A DNA stretch of 64,000 nucleotides from Mixophyes australis (taxonomy: Eukaryota; Chordata; Amphibia; Anura; Limnodynastidae). The stretch is from contig JAVHZZ010000003.1 of NCBI GenBank assembly GCA_036250195.1, forward strand, positions 40,335,835 to 40,399,834, written 5' to 3'. The notes below the pieces were generated by a model. That model was not told the DNA's origin, ran no database searches, and saw only the letters and a program-made list of their open reading frames with translations. Positions 34,132 to 45,200 of this stretch are shown here, in pieces (positions within the stretch are counted from its first letter, which is position 1; each line of letters starts with the position of its first letter). The position numbers were made by a program, and so were the translations under genes.

Positions 34132-34406
34132 CATACTTGCCAACTCTCCCGGAATGTCCAGGAGACTCCCGAAATTCGGGTAGGTCTCCCGGACTCCCTG
34201 CAGAGCGGGCAAGTGTTCCGCATACGGAATTCCCTCATCAAAATGACACGATTCGCGGTGAATCGCGTCATTTTGGTCCCGCCTCCCGCGTCAAAATTAC
34301 ACGGGACCAAAATGATGTGATTCACTGCGTCCCGCCCCCCCGCTCTCCAACCCTGCCCCATGACCGGGATCTCCCGAAATTGCCATCTCAAAGGTTGACA
34401 AGTATG
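34132..34406 (+). mobile_element. hAT-like non-autonomous element, CATACTTG family
   Basis: Ends are CATACTTGCCAACTCTCC and GGTTGACAAGTATG, an imperfect terminal inverted repeat. Flanks are tgcaatag (34124-34131) and tgcaatac (34407-34414), matching at 7 of 8 bases. The interior holds short inverted clauses such as tcgcggtgaatcgcg. It is 275 bp and non-coding. Confidence 0.85.
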
Positions 34407-34486
34407 TGCAATACACACAGGATGTTGAATAAATAATTTTATAAGTGCTGGACAGAGTGATTAGTAATAAATTGCACAAGTATTAG

Positions 34487-36218
34487 CAGGGCCTGATTAA
34501 GGGTTCTGGCCGCCCTAGGCTAATACGGCCGCAGCGCCCCCCCTCCTCCGAATATATAGGTGTATAGGAACACTCCTGAATATGAATGTTCAGGTGTATT
34601 CTCCAGCATTCAAATTTAGACAGATTGTGCCATTGTCTCTTACCTGTCCTTGCTCTTCTCTCTTGCAACTTTGTTATCCTCTCGCTGGCTTCTGGAAAGT
34701 TGGCGTCCTTTTTTGAAAATGTATTATAATGCAAACCCTGAATGATTAGGCCCTTTAGTTAAAACAAAACACTCCATTATGGCCAGCTAAAAGTACCCCA
34801 TTGGACAGGCATATATAAGCAATATCTGAATATTTGTTGTCAATCAAATACAAACCTCTACCAGCCCCATCTCACTAATATTTAGTATTCTAGTGATTGC
34901 TGAGACCACCCATGTGACCACCACACAATCATGAGATTCTGCCCCCCAAAGCTGCTCTATTTTTTAAATACCCCCTGCAGCCATTTTCCTTAACCACAAC
35001 CCCCCCCCACAGCCATTTTCCTTAACCCCATGCTGCAGCCATTTTCTTTACCTCCCACCCTGCATCCATCCCCCTTGCAGCTATTTTCCTTACCTCCACT
35101 CTGCTAGCTAGCTATCCCCCCCGTCACATCAAAACTCCCCCAGTCACATATATCAGCCCCCCTCCTCTGCCCTCAATCATACATATCAACCTCTCTCCCT
35201 CCCTATAGATTTTCATGGCAGCCCCCCCCCCCCTCCCACCCTATAGATTTGTATGTCAGTCCCCTCTCCCTCCCTATACATATGCATGACAGTCCCCCCC
35301 CCCCTCCCTATAGATATGCAGGGTAGTCCCCCCCCCCTCCCTATAGATATGCAGGGTAGTTCCCCCCCTCTCTATAGATAAGCAGTGTAGTTCCCCCCCT
35401 CCCTATAGATATGCAGGGTAGTTCCCCCCCCCCTTCCTATAGATATGCAGGGCAGTTCCCCCTTCCTATAGATATGCAGGGCAGTTCCCCCTCCCTATAG
35501 ATATGCAGGGCAGTTCTCCCCCTCCCTATAGATATGCAGGGCAGTTCCCCCGCTCCCTATAGATATGCAGGGCAGTTCCCCCCCTCCCTATAGATATGCA
35601 GGGCAGTTCCCCCCCTCCCTATAGATATGCAGGGCAGTTCCCCCCCCCCTCCCTATAGATATGCAGGGCAGTTCCCCCCCCCCTCCCTATAGATATGCAG
35701 GGCAGTTCCCCCCCCCTCCCTATAGATATGCAGGGCAGTTCCCCCCCCCTCCCTATAGATATGCAGGGCAGTTCCCCCCCTCCCTATAGATATGCAGGGC
35801 AGTTCCCCCCCCCTCCCTATAGATATGCAGGGCAGTTCCCCCCTTCACTTACCTGTAGTTGTGCCAGCGTCGCTCCTCTCCTCAGATCAGCAGATAGGAA
35901 GTGAAGACGTCCTGCTTCCTGTCTGCTGCACAGCAACAGGCAGCCTGGCGATTGGCTGTGTGTTGCTAACCACTGACCACCAATGCTTTTGATCGTCGAG
36001 CCCTCCATCCCCCCGCAGCGACCCCCCCGCCCCGCGGCGACCCCCAGCGGCGACCCCCCCCCCCCCCATCCCCCACCCCGAAAAAAAAAATGAATGAAGA
36101 AAAAAAATAAAAATAAAATTTTTTTTAAAAAAATAAATAAATACCCACAGTGCCGCGCCCCCCGGGACCCAGCGCCCCAGGCTGCAGCCTGGTCAGCCTA
36201 GTGGTTGATCAGGCCCTG
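34487..36218. mobile_element. hAT-like element, 1732 bp, perfect 8-bp TSD
   Basis: It starts CAGGGCCTGATTAAGG and ends CCTGATCAGGCCCTG-like (..ttgatcaggccctg), giving an inverted repeat of about 13 bases beginning CAGGG. agtattag flanks it exactly (34479-34486, 36219-36226). The CAG start and 8-bp target are hAT hallmarks. The interior is C-rich, contains a minisatellite (35195-35845) and encodes no transposase, so it is non-autonomous. Confidence 0.9.
35195..35845. repeat. minisatellite of about 20 units, 29-34 bp
   Basis: The unit is ctccctatagatatgcagggcagtt followed by a C-run. The C-run varies from about 3 to 10 and accounts for most unit-length change. The first few units (35195-35300) are more diverged (tttcatggcag, tttgtatgtcag). 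It lies wholly inside the hAT-like element. Confidence 0.95.
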
Positions 36219-36226
36219 AGTATTAG

Positions 36227-36613
36227 ACATAGAGGTATTTGCATCAATAAGATGCGGTGCAACTGAATATGCATCGCTGCACATTGCTGGAATGCATCAT
36301 GTCGGGGCTGCTCTGGGAATCCCGTAGAAGTGACCCCTGTGCTGTGAACTTTTTTTTACTATTTACCGGCAGCCTAGCCACTGTATCAGATTCTGCGAAG
36401 CCAGAGAGGCTTCAGCAGAATCCCATAGGAAAAAACAGGTAACGCCATCCTGAGATGGCGTTATCTGTCTGTGCAATGCAAAGCTTCATGCATTGCAGAA
36501 CATTGCTGTCCCCATATTAATCTATGGGGACTGGAATGCTGCACAATATTTTGCCTAAACGGAGGAGATTTCTGTGACATCTCCGCTGTTAGGCATGTAG
36601 TGCATAGCAACCA
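36227..36613. other. no gene seen; short hairpins
   Basis: Contains small inverted repeats (aacgccatcctgagatggcgtt near 36441) and gcatcgctgcacattgc clauses. It may be one more small element, but its ends are not found. Confidence 0.35.
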
Positions 36614-36621
36614 TACTTAAA

Positions 36622-36895
36622 CATACTAGCCAACTTTCTTCAGCTCTCTTCCGGGAGCCTGCCAGTGGAGGTGGGCGTGAGGGGGCGGGGCGCCAAAAAT
36701 TGCGTCATTTTGGCCCCGCCCCCTGTGATGTAATGACGCGGCGTTTGGGACCTAATTCTGCCCACTTCACTAGGAAGTGGGCACTTCCTAGTGAAGTGGG
36801 CAGATGCAGGAGATTGCCACACTCGCCCGGGAGTCCGGGAGAGTCTCACAAAATGCGGGAGTCTCCTGGACATTCCGGGAGAGTTGGCAAGTATG
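36622..36895 (-). mobile_element. hAT-like non-autonomous element, CATACTTG family, perfect TSD
   Basis: Ends are CATACTAGCCAACTTTC and GAGAGTTGGCAAGTATG. tacttaaa flanks it exactly (36614-36621, 36896-36903). It is 274 bp, inverted relative to 34132. The centre has a perfect inverted repeat, cccacttcactaggaagtg followed by cacttcctagtgaagtggg. Confidence 0.92.
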
Positions 36896-36903
36896 TACTT
36901 AAA

Positions 36904-37806
36904 AGAGGTGGAAACAGCCGTTTCCACATCTTTTAAGTGTCAAATAAGCTTGCTGCGTAGACCCCATAGACATTTAAACAACAGGAGAGGAGCAGCCCTA
37001 AGACATAAGATGCAAAACAGAAAACACTGCAGCCCAACGAAATTATAGAGTATCCAGACTTTTTCTCAAATGCAATAAAATACTAGTTTCAGACACATAG
37101 ATATTACATGGTCACAAATAGCAGACAGAAAGTGACTAGTATGCAATCTGTAATAAAACAATCAACAAAGCATTAATAGAAGTGATAGGCAACTGTAATA
37201 AATGAATAAATTATAAATGAAGACTTAAGACTATTAAAACAATAAAAAAAAAAAATTGTGGAACAAATAAAATAAATAGTGAAAAAGGTAATGGGTGTAC
37301 ACAGTATAAATGAAAATAATAATGAATTGTCCAGCGGTAATGGCTCAGAGTGCAAATATTAACGACTTGTGATTTGTTAAAAAAATTACATTTTCAAAAA
37401 TATTTTTTTTCCAAATTCAGAAATGTGTTAGGCTACATCTTCACCTATACGCCCATCTTTCTATATCCCATTTCACAACTGATAACCATAAGTGAATGGG
37501 GAAAGGTGTCTTTCAAATAGCAGTTGTACCTAATAGAGAATGGTTAAAAAAATTGGTAATAAATATATTACACATGTATGTATGTAATTATAATGATTAC
37601 GAGTGAGTTTCTGTCGTTGTATTATTATTGATATATTTTGGTTTTGCAGCTGTCAACCTGATTTACAAAGGTCACAATAAAAAACAAAATTGCAAACACC
37701 ACTAAAACACACAGAGACTTGTGTTAAAGTGTTTTATTAAATGTTAATGTTTATTGTCTGCAAATTAAGAACCATAGGTTTTATACAACATACTGGCACA
37801 AGACTC
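36904..37806. other. no gene seen
   Basis: Strongly AT-rich, many A runs, no supported frame. Confidence 0.4.
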
Positions 37807-37809
37807 TGT

Positions 37810-38108
37810 GGGACTGAGTCATTAAGGAGAGCAAAGCATAAAAAGGAGTAACACTGCATCTGGGCAAAACCATGTTGCATTGGAGGAGGAGGTAAATTTA
37901 TTTTGGGATAGGGCATGTCCTAGATCAACTTTAAAATTCAGTGTAAAAATAAAGCTATCAAGTATTTGTGTGCTAGATGAAAAAACAGCCAGTATTTAAC
38001 TTATGTACAAAATAATGAACTAATTTGCACCCCTTACATTGTAACATGGTTTGTCCCAGAGAACATGTACTCCTTTTTTTGCCTTAGTTTCCTTAATGAC
38101 TAAGGCCC
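37810..38108 (-). mobile_element. terminal-inverted-repeat element (299 bp), TSD TGT
   Basis: Inverted arms of about 40 bases: gggactgagtcattaagga at the left and tccttaatgactaaggccc at the right. Flanks are tgt (37807-37809 and 38109-38111). On the minus strand the interior (accatgttacaatg, gtgcaaattagt, ttaaatactg.ctg) recurs at 60065-60255 and in worn form at 60330-60600. Confidence 0.75.
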
Positions 38109-38412
38109 TGTGTGTTCTAGTGGTCTGGGCATTTGTCTGGCCATTCCGCACAGCCATAGTAATGACTTATATACTGGCAGGTGGAGTCTAGAGGCCTTTG
38201 TGACAGTATGTAGAAAGCTTTTATGTTAATGGCTGTCCTAATGTTTGGCCGTCCATGGAAAATGTGGTTGGACGCACAGAGGACAGGACCTAACTTTCTT
38301 ACCCCTGCCATTTGGAGTATATTGCTATTCTCTATCTGGTCCGAAAAAAAAAGAACCAGGGCAGATTTTCTTACCCAATAACTACTTCTAGACCTATCCA
38401 TTTCACTTAAAG

Positions 38413-38596
38413 CAGTGTTCCTCATCTCCAGTCCTCGGGAGCCACTAACAGTGCAGGATTGCCAGGTGACCAGTGAAATAAGTATACCACCTGCTACACT
38501 GTGTCAGTCAGTAATGAATACACCTGTGCTCCAGCAAGGAGATATGGAAAACATGTACTGCTAGGGGGTCCTGAGGACTGGAGTTGAGAAACACTG
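38413..38596. mobile_element. hAT-type small element (184 bp)
   Basis: It starts CAGTGTTCCTCATCTCCAGT and ends ACTGGAGTTGAGAAACACTG, an inverted repeat of about 30 bases. Flanks are acttaaag (38405-38412) and acttaagg (38597-38604), 7 of 8 identical. Same family as 56808-57116. Confidence 0.9.
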
Positions 38597-38604
38597 ACTT
38601 AAGG

Positions 38605-39640
38605 TAAAAGCAAGGGATTGGCCTCTCCCACCTTCTAGTTGGACACTTGCATTCACCAATCAGGAATCACCTTAGCATGTTTAGTCCTCCAACCAATTAG
38701 AGGCCTCGACACACTCTGAAAATCTGGACAAAATGCCCAATGCAGATGCTACAGCACCAAGTACCCTAATGGGGATCCTGGTGGGCTCAATAAACCAGGG
38801 CTGCATTTATCTGAGCTGCACAAGCATCCAAAAGGATGAACAAGAATAATCAGTGTTCTGAACCCTTCAAAAGAGTCAGGGAAAGCAACAATCCTATCAT
38901 TTATTTGTATTAATGGAGGAATCTATATGGACAACTAGTTCATCCACAATATGGCTACCTCCACTGTGCATAGTTGATATGCTCCACTTTATTTACCAAC
39001 GCTCAGGGTAAAAAAAATCATGCCTTACATTTTTTGTTTGACTGGTAACTGGGCATAAAACTCTGACTAATTCTGCCAGTGAGTGCAAATGGGATCATGT
39101 CAGTTTATTTCCTTCCAATGTTATTTTGTTCTTCCATCCAAAAGCTGACGTGATATTAAAAACATATAAAATGATTCTGTTGGACAGCTTCCCCTGTCAG
39201 ATTGGGAAGTAGGACAGCTACTGAAACATAGGTAATTCATTGCTTCCTCCTCTTTAAAGTCTCCAGTGTAAATTTTAATCAATCATCTTGTCTGCACTGA
39301 GTTTTGCACATAGGATGCAATAAACCATTATATTATATTAAATCATGGTGTATCGGAGAGGAAAACCAAATAGGATTAAAAGGTACAAGGACCTGTCCAT
39401 TGGGTTTATACATCAAACTCTAATCTTTTTTCCATTCTTTCCATTTTTCAATGCTCTAAGATTTACGGTACAAAAATGATTTCATGGAAATGAAGAGGCA
39501 ATGTATATAGGTTTGAACAAGTATTCTGCCAATTGCTATTCTGTGATGTCCTAAAACGTTCTGTGTGTGAAGTCATTGGTTCCCTGGAAGAGGTTCAGCT
39601 ACTAATAACAAAAAAAAAGCAAATTAATTTATTTAATTCC
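38605..39640. other. no gene seen
   Basis: No supported frame or repeat boundary. A/T runs are scattered. Confidence 0.4.
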
Positions 39641-39719
39641 ATTTACATTACAAAGACGGGAAGTATACGAAACAATGGAAACACCAGTAGAAAGGCACTT
39701 CAAAGGGCATAGGGTCATG

Positions 39720-40705
39720 ACATGCAGCCAGTACAGTCCGTATGCAACTTAGTCTACCAATGTCTGCAAATGCCCAGGATGAAGCACCATTCTGCCTCCA
39801 GACAGTCACTGAACTGATGCCTGGTTGGCAGTCATGAAAAATGTCTTAGGTGTCGATCTGGAATGTGCATCGAATGAGCGATTGGGTTGAGATCTGGTCA
39901 TGCTTATCAAACCATTGGGCAACCACACATGCTCTGTGAATGGGGGCATTGTCATCCTGGAAGACATCTCTCCCATCAGGAATGAAATGCTGGAGTGAAC
40001 GTGATGGTTTAATACTATTAAGTATCTATGAACAGTGACCTTGCCTTCTAAAGGAATGACTGAACCCAAACCGTGCAATGCTCCTCACAACAATATGGAA
40101 CTCTTCACTTTTGGAAATGAGAACTCAGGACTGTAGAATACTTTAGGTTGGCACCACAGATGCACACTACGATTTTTTGGGAACATGGTCAAAGCTCATT
40201 CATGTGATGATATCACATTCCTAGTCCATTGTATGTGTTAGTTCCACTGCTAAATTCACAACCGTATACTGTCAAGTCTGGTGTGTTTAAACACTGTAAC
40301 ACAACATTTTGCTTTGTGGCGTTCTTTACGTTTTTGATTCAGCTGGCTCCATCATCATCATCATCACCATTTATTTATATAGCGCAACTAATTCCGCAGC
40401 TCTGTACAGAGAACTCACTCACATCAGTCCCTGCCGCATTGGAGCTTACAGTCTAAGTTCTCTAACACAGAGAGAGAGAGAGAGAGAAATTTCTCCTTGA
40501 ACCCCAAGTTGAAATTTGGCTCTCCTGTTTTGCAGTGCCTTCTATTTAATGCACGGATATCATGATCCTAGAGAATACACTTCCGCCCACTGTTGTCTTT
40601 TACTGATGATGTTTCTCCCTCAGAGTTCCATGTCGATATCACTTTAGATATAATACCTCTTGAGACATTAGCAAGTTGAGCTGCCATTGTCATTCGTCCT
40701 TTCAA
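39720..40705 (-). pseudogene. Tc1/mariner transposase relic, split by a SINE fragment
   Basis: Read on the minus strand, 40705-40495 gives a helix-turn-helix DNA-binding segment (AAQLANVSRGIISKVI, then a GRK turn), with a stop near 40562. After the SINE fragment, 40180-40020 gives a mid-catalytic segment (YSPEF, GSVIPLEGKVT). About 39970-39880, in another frame, gives FQDDNAPIHRACVV, which holds the second catalytic Asp. The PDLNPIE block is not recognisable, and the end fades at about 39720. Several stops and frame changes. This is a different, older Tc1 lineage than the one at 2106. Inverted ends are not found. Confidence 0.78.
40345..40490 (-). mobile_element. SINE 3' fragment, copy 3
   Basis: catcatcatcaccatttattt then atagcgcaactaattccgcag is the reverse complement of the SINE tail. 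It continues to ctctaacacag and an (AG)n run (40468-40486). The tRNA-like head is absent (5' truncation). It interrupts the Tc1 relic. Confidence 0.85.
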
Positions 40706-41322
40706 AATCATAAGCAATTAATAAAATCCAACATTTGTATACATGACCCTAACCATACCGAAATTCCTATATTCCCCCCCATACATCTCATGCAACTGTT
40801 GATAAATTCTTCTTTGAGAATCTCTGTGTGCGCTGGGACCGACTGAAGATGCAAGCAAACAAAAGAACCAAAGAAAGTTAACTGCAAATGAAAAAGATGA
40901 AGAAAAAGTAAACTCCCGGCAGTTGCGGTGGGGGATTCGTTTAGTAAAAGAATTAAAATTGCATAGTAAAAACATATGTCTATTGTAAAACTTAGATCTA
41001 AAATATAAAAAAAAAAACAACAAAAACAATTAGCATACAAATTTACATCAAACAAAGCAGAATAGATGGATCTGCAAATTGTTTGCTGCCTCAAATTCTA
41101 TACTTCTATGTGATTTAAAGAAAAATAGGGGAAGTATATCTGTATTTTGTGTGGGCAGTTGTGTATAAGTCCCTTGCCCAATGCACAAGAACCCTAGACA
41201 GATGGCATAATTGCCACCATTTGGGGTAAAATTGCTCACTTCCCCAGGGTGGCTAGGAATAGCGCCATGCATTTCAATGTTTGTGTTGGTTGTATTAGTA
41301 GAGCGGGTTGCCCTCTTATTTA
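40706..41322. other. no gene seen
   Basis: AT-rich. Minus-strand frames of about 100-128 codons here are Phe/Leu/Ile-rich with no motif. I do not call them. Confidence 0.4.
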
Positions 41323-41327
41323 CTCCT

Positions 41328-41839
41328 TGTCACGAGTAATGACTCACTGCTCCCAGCTGTCCATGTCCCGGCCGTCTCCATGATGACCGGGACGTCACAT
41401 GTCAAAATTGCCGAGTCCCGGCAGTAGGGGCAGCTCGGCTTGTGCGAAAGGACAGGCAACTTAATTAGCAGCTTCCTGAGGCTGATTTCCCCATCTACGG
41501 GGGCTCCTTATTGGTCCTCCAATGTAGTTAAGGCTCCCTGCCCATTATAGCGTTCACTTCCTGGATGCTTCTGCTTCTGTCCTGTTGTGCTAATCTCTGT
41601 ATTGTTTTCTGTGTTTGACCTTTGGCGGCTTGTTTCCTGGACTTTGGATATTTGCTTGTGGCCCTGACTTTTGCTTGTGACATGAATACTACCTGACCCC
41701 GCTGACTTCTCTTGTCCTTGGACTCTTGCTTGCTCCTGACCTTCGTTACCTTCTGTCATCAACTCCTATTTCCGTGCTGCAGCGTTACTCATAAGCTTGC
41801 ACTTGGTTGAGTTTAAGACCCGGGGGAATCTGAGTAGCA
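41328..41839 (+). mobile_element. solo LTR candidate (gypsy-like)
   Basis: It starts TGTCACGAG. The body resembles the LTRs at 20224 and 47282 (ctccctgcccattatag, then runs of tgaccttt/ggacttt clauses, then gagtttaagacccggggg-like sequence). It stops at gagtagca, earlier than its relatives. actcct occurs on both sides (41322-41327, 41839-41844), so ctcct may be a 5-bp target duplication. The missing end makes this uncertain. Confidence 0.6.
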
Positions 41840-41844
41840 CTCCT

Positions 41845-43462
41845 CCCCTATTAAAGCATTAGCCCAATACTGAGTAATCCAAGGGCAGGCCACTTTGATT
41901 AGGGGGTACAATGTTCTGGATCACCCCAAACCAGATTAGCTAGGGCATGGGCTGCTGTGGTGAGTGAGTGAGCTTAGCTGCCACCTCTTTGGGGTCCGCT
42001 TGTTTCCCTGGACATCACTGCACCAGAGTGACGATCAGTATTGGGACTGGTTGTATTTAGCAGAGGGTGCACCTTCTTAGTTTGGCTTTATTTCCACTAA
42101 GTGCAACCAGCAAAGCACTGAGTAGCCAAAGGGCTGGACAATTTGGCTGGGCATCCCAATATTATGAGCCACTCAACAATCATGGTAGCCAGCTCAACGT
42201 GGGCTTGCATAGGGGATTCAGAGAAATGTGCATTGGACTTTGTGGTGTCTGTTATATAGTGTCCCTCCTAGGTGGCAGCCACTTCTAGAGGTCCCCCTTG
42301 TAAACTTTGTTATTATTATTTATTTGTGTTAACTAATTTATTTTATTTTTAGGCTACTATGGAACCAGCATACCCGGACAAAACTTAAAGCTGCCTGGGG
42401 ATACTGAAACTGTCACAGCAGTTGAAGTGCCCCTTAAAGCCACCAATCCCCCATTGTCAAGGGGGAAATGCAGAGAACTTTAGATTACGCTGTGGGTAGT
42501 GTTTTGTATTGTGCTGCCCCCTAACTCACAGAGAAGGATGGTTACTAGGCATTGTTTCCTGGGTGCCCCTACATGAATGGTCCAACGCTAGACTTGGGTT
42601 AATATTTTTAATTTATTTTTTAACATAGGATGGACTATGGTAACATCACAGCTTAGTAAAAGTCTCAACTTCGCCGCTGGAGTTCCATAGCAAACCTTTA
42701 TGACTGTTTCTGCTGGTGAATGCTGCTGGGGTTTAAGTCTCTAGAACTATACAGGTTATCTGCAAATATTCTCATACTTCAGCTATGTTACTGATGGATC
42801 GGCTGCATTCCCATCAGCCTACAAAATGAAGCCCCCCGCTTCGTGTGGGTGACAGGTACACTTGGCAGAAATGTATTTTTAAAAATGTCACACTTCTAAA
42901 GAGTCTTCAACTTACTCGTCATTCTCCCAGGAATTTCTGATATTCATCAAAAAGCAAGTCTAAGCATATGCCAAAACTATTCCTACTTTATATTATATTA
43001 CCCTAATAAAGTGTGTGATACAATACTTCTGTGCAATCAAAACATAATATATGAACAGCGATACCCTCGCAATGTATACAAAACTTCCAATGTAAGATTA
43101 TACAACAGCAGATGCTTTTACTAAATACAATTAGTAATATATGGAAACATAAGTATTGAAAGAGAATGTATGAGGAATAATTGGGAGAAAAGAACAACTG
43201 TCTATTATTTCAGGGTGTCGTAGCTTCTAACATCTGTCATTTGTGTTCATTGTCTTTTAATGTATAGATAGTGGCACTAGATATAGATATATGTATATAT
43301 ATCCATATCTAGATAGATAGATGCCAGTACAGGTAATGGACTAGATACGAGTGCACACAGGTAGCTAAGTTGGTGAGGAAAATTATATATAATATAAGTT
43401 AAAAAGAAAATTATTCCACATAGTTGGTACTCATAGAGGTAATACACCCATGACATTAACAT
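41845..43462. other. no gene seen
   Basis: Mostly unique-looking sequence. The stretch 41845-42480 looks repeat-like (two loosely similar halves with cagcaaagcactgagtagcc and cactgagtaatcc), but no boundaries are found. A TA/GATA-rich run lies at about 43285-43322. No supported frame. Confidence 0.35.
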
Positions 43463-43543
43463 ATGGGGGTAAATGTATTAAGCTCCGGGTTCTTCAACAC
43501 CCTCGAGTTCGGCGTCTTCGGCGTTTAAATTTAAAGCGGCGCT

Positions 43544-45017
43544 CAGTGCCGTAACTAGACATTTTAGTGCCCTGGGCGAGACAGGGCACCGGCGCCCCCC
43601 ATCTAAGTGGGAGTGACATTTGCCAAGTGGGTGTGGCCAACCTAATGTGGGGGTGTGGCTAGCACTTTACTGAATGAATTCTTTTGTATTGCTGTGTAGT
43701 TGGTAGCCTCAAAAATACAGGTGTAACCTATACAAATTTCTCTCACTATAGGGAAGAAATATAAGAGCCCTTGGCTACACCTGTATTTTTTGCAATAGAC
43801 ACTATGTGGAGGAAAATAGAAATCATAGATTATGAATATGAAAATGACAAATTTTCTATTTCCTGTACTTTACACGACATACACTATATAAATTTGGATT
43901 TTTAAATACATATAAACCCAGTGCTGGAAGTGGGCTGCAGGATGACAAGTAAGAGGAATAGGGGAGAAGATGGTGCAAGGGGGTAGATGAGAGGGACAGG
44001 GGAGAAGGTGGGCCTGGGGACAAGGTGGCACAGAGGGGGTAGTAGATGAAAGGGCCTGGGGACAAGGTGGCACAGAGGGGGTAGTAGATGAGAGAGCCTG
44101 GGGACAAGGTGGCACAGAGGGGGTAGTAGATGAGAGAGCCTGGGGACAAGGTGGCACATGGGGGGGGGAGTAGATGAGAGGAACTGAGGAGAAGGTGGGA
44201 CAGGGGGGTAGATGAGAAGGACTGGGGAGAAGGTGGCACAGGGGGGTAGATGAGAGGGACTGTGGAGAAGGTGGGACAGGGGGGTAGATGAGAGGGACTG
44301 GGGAGAAGGTGGCACAGGTGGGGTAGATGAGAGGGACAGGGGAGAATACATAAATGCAAAATACCAAAAAATACAATACCAAAAAATAATCATTATACAT
44401 TTTCATGTCCCCTGCCCCCATAGATTTTGCTTCCCCACTACACTCCCTCAGTTTTTGCTCCTGGATGGAGCACCCTATTTCCTTTTTTTTTTTTTTTAAA
44501 TATATATTTTAATTACAATATAACATTTACTTACCTATTTTTCTTCCCTCCTGGATGGTCAGCATAGCAGTCAGCAGTAGATGCAGGGGACTCACTCTCT
44601 CTGCTCAGCAATGGCCGCTCCTCACTTTCTTTTCAGAGGGGGGGTGGAGCGGAGCACAGCATCCTGGAAGGGGAGGGGGCGGGTCCTGACAAATAACTTT
44701 ATACACACACACTGTCTGACAGACAGTGTGATCATTCTTTGACCAGCCACCACACTAGCCCCTCCCCCGACTCGCGGCACCCGACCCCCCCTCCCCCGAC
44801 TCGCGGTAACTGACCCCCCCTCCCCCGACTCGCGGCACCCCCCCTGCATGAGTCGCGGGGGGGGGGGGGGCAATATTTTTTTTTTATTTTTTTATTTTTT
44901 TAGATATTTTTTTTTTACTTTGAGCCACAGAGGGGAAGGTAGCGGGCGGCTGCTGCGCCCCCTCGGGCTTGCGCTCGGGGCGACGGCACCGCCCGCACCA
45001 CCCTAGTTACGGCTCTG
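43544..45017. mobile_element. hAT-like element, 1474 bp, perfect 8-bp TSD
   Basis: Ends are CAGTGCCGTAACTAG and CTAGTTACGGCTCTG, inverted copies with one mismatch. gcggcgct flanks exactly (43536-43543, 45018-45025). Inside are a minisatellite (about 43985-44345), a poly-G run (44859-44871) and T-runs (44877-44915). Minus-strand frames at 43856-44421 read Pro/Ser/Leu repeats from that array. No transposase, so non-autonomous. Confidence 0.92.
43985..44345. repeat. minisatellite inside the hAT-like element
   Basis: Units of about 31 and 61 bp are built on gtagatgagagggactgggg and gaaggtggcacagggg. The three middle 61-bp units are nearly identical. Confidence 0.9.
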
Positions 45018-45200
45018 GCGGCGCTGCCTTGTAAAGGGAAGTTTCCCTTTACAAGGCAGCGCCGCTTTAAATTTAAACGCCGAACTCGCGGGTGTTGAAG
45101 AACCCGGAGCTTAATACATTTACCCCATGTTGTTTGGTCTTTGTACAGTTGTATTAATAAAGGGTGTAATTTGTTCTGCATTCAAATGATTATAGCAATA

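Larger units (their letters stand above)
43466..45126. mobile_element. foldback element (179 bp) split by a hAT-like element, TSD ATG
   Basis: The left arm GGGGTAAATGTATTAAGC... (43466-43543) and the right arm ...GCTTAATACATTTACCCC (to 45126) are inverted copies. Flanks are atg (43463-43465 and 45127-45129). The removed insert is 43544-45017 plus one 8-bp duplication. The right half contains a tight inner palindrome around gtaaagggaagtttcccttt (45031-45050). Confidence 0.85.

Noticed and set aside
35195..35845. CRISPR-like array because of regular repeats
   Set aside because: Units are directly adjacent with no distinct spacers, and the DNA is vertebrate; it is a minisatellite.
40708..41094. 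128-codon antisense frame with hydrophobic stretches
   Set aside because: Phe/Leu/Ile content follows from A/T-rich DNA; no motif, no supporting context.
43856..44421. Three overlapping antisense frames of 160-180 codons rich in Pro, Ser and Leu
   Set aside because: All three frames are open because a tandem repeat lies underneath; there is no codon preference or motif.
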